Assembly: GCF_004328705.1 (NCBI RefSeq)
Contig: NZ_CP035319.1
Location: 4,216,001-4,280,000, forward strand
Direction: 5' to 3'
Source of the DNA: Rhodococcus sp. ABRD24
GTDB lineage: Bacteria; Actinomycetota; Actinomycetes; Mycobacteriales; Mycobacteriaceae
Length of the DNA stretch: 64,000 bases
The position numbers were made by a program, and so were the translations under genes. This document shows positions 60,382 through 64,000 of the stretch, in pieces (within the stretch, counting starts at the first letter, position 1; each line of letters opens with the position of its first letter). The notes under the pieces were generated by a model that searched no databases, was not told the DNA's origin, and was given only the letters and a program-made list of their open reading frames with translations.

Positions 60382-61625
60382 GTGAGGTCGCTGCCCCGGT
60401 GGCCCCGGATGTCCTTGCCGCCCAGCGCCGTGTCCTCACGGTCCTGGTCGCGGCACAGATCCTCAGTGGCGCCGGGCTGGCCGCGGGGATCACCGTCGGT
60501 GCTCTGCTGGCCCAGGAGATGCTGGGCGGAACCGGCCTGGCTGGAGTGCCGAGCGCGCTGTTCACGATCGGCTCGGCGGCTGCCGCGGTCTCGGTCGGCC
60601 GGATCTCGCAACGCCTGGGAAGACGGCCCGGTCTCGCGCTCGGCTACGGGACCGGCGCGCTGGGCAGTGTGGGCGTCGTTGCGGCCGCAGTCGCGGACAA
60701 TGTCGTGCTGTTGCTGATCGCGCTCTTCGTCTACGGCGCAGGAACCGCGACCAACCTGCAGGCTCGCTACGCCGGTGCAGATCTGGCGGCTCCGTCCCGT
60801 CGCGGCCGGGCGGTGAGCACCGTGCTCGTGGCGACCACGGTTGGTGCCGTCGTAGGTCCGAATCTGGTCACGGTGATGGGCGGCTTCGCCGAGCATCTCG
60901 GAATCCCCTCTCTTGCAGGACCATTCATTTTGGCCGCCGCCGCATACGCGGCCGCCGGTGCCGTGCTGTGGGTGATGCTGCGCCCGGATCCGCTGCTGCT
61001 CGCGCGCGAGCTGGCCTCCGGTCCGGCGGAGGACACGACCGGGACCACCGCTCTGTCTTCCGCGGTGCAAACGTGGAATCCGTCAGTCGTGCTGGGTACG
61101 ACGGTCATGGTGGTCACTCAGTTGGTCATGGTGGCGGTCATGACGATGACTCCTATCCACATGCAGCATCACGGGCACGGAACCGGGGCCGCGGGTCTGG
61201 TCATCGCGATCCACGTCGCGGCGATGTACCTACCCTCGCCGCTGTCGGGGATGCTTGCGGACCGCTTCGGCGCACGGGTCGTGGCGGCCGCGGCCGCGGT
61301 GACTATGTTGGCGGCTGGTGTCACGGCCGCCGCCGCACCCGTGCATTCGGTGCCGGCGTTGGCGGTCGCGCTTGCGCTACTCGGGCTGGGCTGGAACTTC
61401 GGGCTCATCAGTGGAACCGCGATCATCACCGATGCTGTACCGCTTGCGACCCGTGCCCGCATGCAGGGCACCGTGGATCTGACGATCGCGATCGCCGGTG
61501 CGGGCGGAGGACTGTCGTCCGGTCTCATGGTTGCCGCCACCAGTTACGGGTGGCTGGCCCTGCTCGGTGCCGCCATCTCGCTTCTCATCGTCCCCGCGCT
61601 CGCTGTACACGCACGCCGGGCCTGA
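60378..61625 (+). CDS. MFS transporter
   Basis: 415-aa major facilitator protein with about 12 helices. The cytosolic loop 2-3 motif reads GRISQRLGRRPGLALGYG and loop 8-9 GMLADRFGARVV. A His-rich segment (MQHHGHGTG) sits near the middle before helix 8. ATG 60378 overlaps the ArsR-like remnant (ATGA). The substrate is unknown; it is probably an efflux protein whose regulator has decayed. Confidence 0.86.
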   Translation: MSEVAAPVAPDVLAAQRRVLTVLVAAQILSGAGLAAGITVGALLAQEMLGGTGLAGVPSALFTIGSAAAAVSVGRISQRLGRRPGLALGYGTGALGSVGVVAAAVADNVVLLLIALFVYGAGTATNLQARYAGADLAAPSRRGRAVSTVLVATTVGAVVGPNLVTVMGGFAEHLGIPSLAGPFILAAAAYAAAGAVLWVMLRPDPLLLARELASGPAEDTTGTTALSSAVQTWNPSVVLGTTVMVVTQLVMVAVMTMTPIHMQHHGHGTGAAGLVIAIHVAAMYLPSPLSGMLADRFGARVVAAAAAVTMLAAGVTAAAAPVHSVPALAVALALLGLGWNFGLISGTAIITDAVPLATRARMQGTVDLTIAIAGAGGGLSSGLMVAATSYGWLALLGAAISLLIVPALAVHARRA

Positions 61626-61659
61626 CGCGGCGTCCGCACCGCCGAAGATCTGCGGCGTG

Positions 61660-63003
61660 CTAGTTGGAGGTACGACTAGCGATGCTGGTGGTCGCGACCC
61701 GCTGGGCGACCGCGAGGACATCCCGGTCGCGTCCGGACGGGCCGATCAGGGAGAGTCCCACCGGCGGGCCGTCCGGACTCGTCAGCGGGACGGTGGCGGT
61801 GGGCAGGCCCGCGACCGTGGCCACCGAGGTGAGCATCCCTGTCACGCGCAGCATCGCCGAGATCCGGGTGCCGCCCGGATCGTTGCTCGACAACGGAGCA
61901 GGCGACGAAGTGGTGGGCAGGATCAGTAGCCGGGACCCGACGAAGGCGCGCACTGTTTCGGCGGCAGACTCGAGCTGAGTCAGGCGCCGCCGGTAGGTGG
62001 GCTCCGAGACCTGCGCGGCAGCAAGGAAGTTCTCCCGCGCCTCGTCCCCGAGTGCCCCGGTGGCAGTTGACAACCAGTCGCCGTGCTGGAGCCACGCCTC
62101 GTATCCCTGCACCGCGATCACGGCGTCATGCCAGTCCGGCAGATCCGCGATGTCCAGGTCGCTCTCGGTCAGGCGAGGCAGCGACGACCGCCTCCACCCG
62201 GTGACAGCGGCCTGCATCGAGGCCTGCACCCGGTCGTCGGCGACCGAGAGCAGTCCTGGCGCGATGACGGCCGAGTCGAATCCGGTCTCGGATGTGCTGG
62301 GGAGCAATGCGTCGCCGACCGCGGCCAGTGTTGCGGCTCCGGCGCACACCCAGCCGATGGAGTCCAGGGTGGGGGACAGCGGCATCAGGCCGTCCGTCGG
62401 AACGAATCCGCGGGTGGCAGTGAAGCCGTACAGCCCCTGGAAGGCTGCCGGAATTCGGATCGAACCGGATGTGTCCGGTCCCAATCCGATGTCGGCGGTG
62501 CCGCGTGCCACAGCGGTGGTGGCTCCCGAGGTTGCGCCGCCGGGGATTCGGCCCACGGCTGCTGCGTTGGCGGGGGTGCCGTAGTGGGAGTTCGTCCCCG
62601 CGTGGCCGAATCCGAAGTCGACGGTCTGCGCGAGCCCGGTGATCGCAGCGCCGTGCGTGAGGAGACGGCTGACGGCCGCAGCCGTGACCGGCTCGGTTCG
62701 AGCCTGTGCGAGCCACCGCGGATTACCGGCGCCGATCTGTTGCCCGCGCATCGCGAACAGGTCGGTGACCGCGACGGACAGCCCGTCGAGGGCTCCCTGA
62801 CCGGTGGCCGCCGACAGTGGGTCGCTCTGGACGCGCCAGGTCGCCTTGTCCGCGGGGGCGGTGTCACCGCCGGGCAGTGGCGGAACTCCCGGGTCGTGCA
62901 GGGCCTCACCACAGCCCGTGAGCAACGCGACGCCGCCGAGCGCGACGCCCGCCCGCAGGAACGAACGACGGTCGAGGCGTGGGTGGTTCGGTCCGGTGGG
63001 CAC
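61660..63003 (-). CDS. Exported amidase-signature protein lacking catalytic lysine
   Basis: 447-aa amidase-signature protein. The N-terminus LDRRSFLRAGVALGGVALLTGC has both a twin-arginine motif and a lipobox. The usual catalytic Lys in VKD is Thr80 here (GLSVAVTDLF). The loop GGATSGATTAVA deviates from GGSSGGS, while the nucleophile segment DTSGSIRIPA (Ser181) is kept. The Ser-cisSer-Lys triad is therefore broken and activity is doubtful. GTG 63003 has TACTGT 7 nt upstream; GTG 63012 is an alternative. Confidence 0.85.
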   Translation of the reverse strand: MPTGPNHPRLDRRSFLRAGVALGGVALLTGCGEALHDPGVPPLPGGDTAPADKATWRVQSDPLSAATGQGALDGLSVAVTDLFAMRGQQIGAGNPRWLAQARTEPVTAAAVSRLLTHGAAITGLAQTVDFGFGHAGTNSHYGTPANAAAVGRIPGGATSGATTAVARGTADIGLGPDTSGSIRIPAAFQGLYGFTATRGFVPTDGLMPLSPTLDSIGWVCAGAATLAAVGDALLPSTSETGFDSAVIAPGLLSVADDRVQASMQAAVTGWRRSSLPRLTESDLDIADLPDWHDAVIAVQGYEAWLQHGDWLSTATGALGDEARENFLAAAQVSEPTYRRRLTQLESAAETVRAFVGSRLLILPTTSSPAPLSSNDPGGTRISAMLRVTGMLTSVATVAGLPTATVPLTSPDGPPVGLSLIGPSGRDRDVLAVAQRVATTSIASRTSN

Positions 63004-63010
63004 GCCGCTC

Positions 63011-63016
63011 ACAGTA
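63011..63016 (-). promoter_or_regulatory. Predicted -10 box TACTGT for the amidase
   Basis: TACTGT ends 7 nt before GTG 63003, which favours this over the GTG at 63012. Confidence 0.45.
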
Positions 63017-63049
63017 GCGGCGCGCTCACCGGTACCGGCGGAGTTCGGG

Positions 63050-64000
63050 TCAGGCGAGAACCTGGCGCAGGTACTCGTTGTCGAAAGTCCGCGCAGGGTC
63101 GTACTTGTCGCGGACGGTGCAGAAGTCGTCGAAGCGGGAGTACGTGGGCTGCAGATCGGCGGCGGTACGGCCGTGCATCTTGCCCCAGTGGGGGCGACCG
63201 TCGACAGCGCGCGCGATCGCCTCGACCGCATCGAAGTACTCTCGGTGATCGCGCCGGTGGTACTGGTGAACTGCGATGTAGGCGCTGTCGCGGCCGTTCG
63301 CGGTCGACATCCACACGTCGTCGCCCGGCGCGAAGCGAACCTCGATGGGGAAGGCCACGCGGTAGTCGGAACGGTCCAGCCAGGTCGAGATCTCACGCAG
63401 CGTGTCGGTCACGGCCTCCTGCGGCACCGCGTACTCCATCTCTCGGAAGCGCACGCGGCGGGGGGAGGCGAATACGCGATAGCTGCGGTCGGTGAACTCG
63501 CGCGCCGACAACGCTCGGGACGAGATCTGATTGATCCGCGGGATTGTCGCCGGGAACATGGTCGCGAACTGGTTGACGCCCTCGAACAGCGTGTTGGAGA
63601 GCAGTTCGTCGTCGATGTAGCCGCTGATGCGCCCCACCGGCTTCAGCGGTGTGTCGCCAGGTAGCCGGGTGTTGCGCTTGGTCAGTACCCGGTCCGTGTG
63701 CGGGAACCAGTAGAACTCGAAGTGGTCGACGGTCTCGAGATCGTGGGCGAGGCCCTCGAGGGTTTCGTCGAGCCGCCCCGGACCCTCGACGGCCCGGAGC
63801 GTGAATGCCGACGTCACAGCCAGATGGAGCTTGGTGATGATGCCGATTGCACCGAAGCTGACGCGTGCCGCCTGGTACAGCTCGGGATTCTCGGTCTCCG
63901 AGCAGTCGACGACCGATCCGTCGGCGAGGACGATCTGTAGTCCGCGGATCAGTGTCGCGAGCCCTCCGAAGCGCGCGCCGGTGCCGTGGGTCCCGGTGGA
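63050..64000 (-). CDS. Aldonolactone oxidase, FAD-linked (5'-truncated by window edge)
   Basis: C-terminal part of a VAO-type oxidase of the gulonolactone/arabinonolactone group. At the window edge the frame reads STGTHGTGARFGGLAT, the FAD-binding loop, followed by VSFGAIGIITKLHLAV. The C-terminal ALO domain follows with HFEFYWFPHTD, REMEYAVPQE and the final HWGKMH...YDPARTFDNEYLR. The frame is open through base 64000 and continues beyond the window. M. tuberculosis Rv1771 is a comparable dehydrogenase. The amidase gene lies 47 nt downstream on the same strand but has its own promoter. Confidence 0.9.
   Translation of the reverse strand, partial: STGTHGTGARFGGLATLIRGLQIVLADGSVVDCSETENPELYQAARVSFGAIGIITKLHLAVTSAFTLRAVEGPGRLDETLEGLAHDLETVDHFEFYWFPHTDRVLTKRNTRLPGDTPLKPVGRISGYIDDELLSNTLFEGVNQFATMFPATIPRINQISSRALSAREFTDRSYRVFASPRRVRFREMEYAVPQEAVTDTLREISTWLDRSDYRVAFPIEVRFAPGDDVWMSTANGRDSAYIAVHQYHRRDHREYFDAVEAIARAVDGRPHWGKMHGRTAADLQPTYSRFDDFCTVRDKYDPARTFDNEYLRQVLA

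Overview
This is a GC-rich actinobacterial chromosome segment, most likely from a Nocardiaceae or mycolate-containing relative such as Rhodococcus or Prescottella. Three things suggest this. The gene order between about 0 and 29 kb follows my memory of the M. tuberculosis Rv1188-Rv1234 region (proline dehydrogenase, dapD/dapE, LOG, fadD6, folP2, gpgS, tagA, glgA/glgC, O-methyltransferase, sigE-rseA-htrA-tatB, mrp, lytic transglycosylase, MgtE-like protein, GSP17M-like protein). A fused kgd is present, and there is a set of leaderless promoters. No rRNA, tRNA, CRISPR array, insertion sequence or prophage was seen. It reads as chromosomal backbone with interspersed accessory genes.

Layout. 0-3.2 kb: end of proline dehydrogenase, an acyl-CoA synthetase and an MDR-type oxidoreductase. 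3.2-4.7 kb: an inserted hipBA toxin-antitoxin pair with a palindrome over the hipB start region. 4.8-9.8 kb: amino acid permease, dapD and dapE (lysine/DAP synthesis), and two tandem LOG proteins. 9.8-18.8 kb: fadD6-folP2-gpgS-DivIVA-like-tagA, a DUF3117 protein, an RlmA-like methyltransferase, glgA and glgC (alpha-glucan and methylglucose lipopolysaccharide precursors) and an O-methyltransferase. 19-24.3 kb: envelope stress module sigE-rseA-htrA-tatB, an orphan membrane protein, and mrp. 24.4-31 kb: a secreted lytic transglycosylase, DUF1003, PRC/MgtE-N/CBS protein, a CitE/malyl-CoA lyase-type protein, a GSP17M-like protein, a SUFU-like protein, a PHP phosphoesterase and a small membrane protein.

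31-37 kb: malic enzyme and a ProXVWZ-type compatible-solute ABC importer with a second, divergently encoded binding protein. 37-41 kb: an operon of Baeyer-Villiger-type monooxygenase, SDR and esterase, divergent from a TetR regulator with a clear operator. 41-50 kb: an AAA ATPase, kgd and a large fused ABC exporter. 50-54 kb: asnB and an NDMA-type alcohol dehydrogenase whose shared promoter region holds a KstR-like box and a CRP/GlxR-like box, then an unrecognised 368-aa protein. 54-64 kb: DUF305 and DUF6153 proteins, EcsC-like protein, GS-hydroquinone-reductase-like protein, GNAT, enoyl-CoA hydratase, adenine deaminase, an ArsR-like remnant, an MFS transporter, a Tat/lipobox amidase lacking its catalytic lysine, and the end of an aldonolactone oxidase.

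Many starts were moved from the longest ORF using ATGA/GTGA overlaps, Shine-Dalgarno sites, or a TANNNT hexamer 6-8 nt upstream of the start codon (leaderless transcripts). The most interesting items are the BVMO-SDR-esterase cassette with its TetR operator, the KstR/CRP boxes at the alcohol dehydrogenase, the regulatory cluster upstream of sigE, the CRP/MtrA-like array before the transglycosylase, the hipBA operator with an altered HipA loop, and the Lys-less amidase. I found no clear wholly new multi-gene system.
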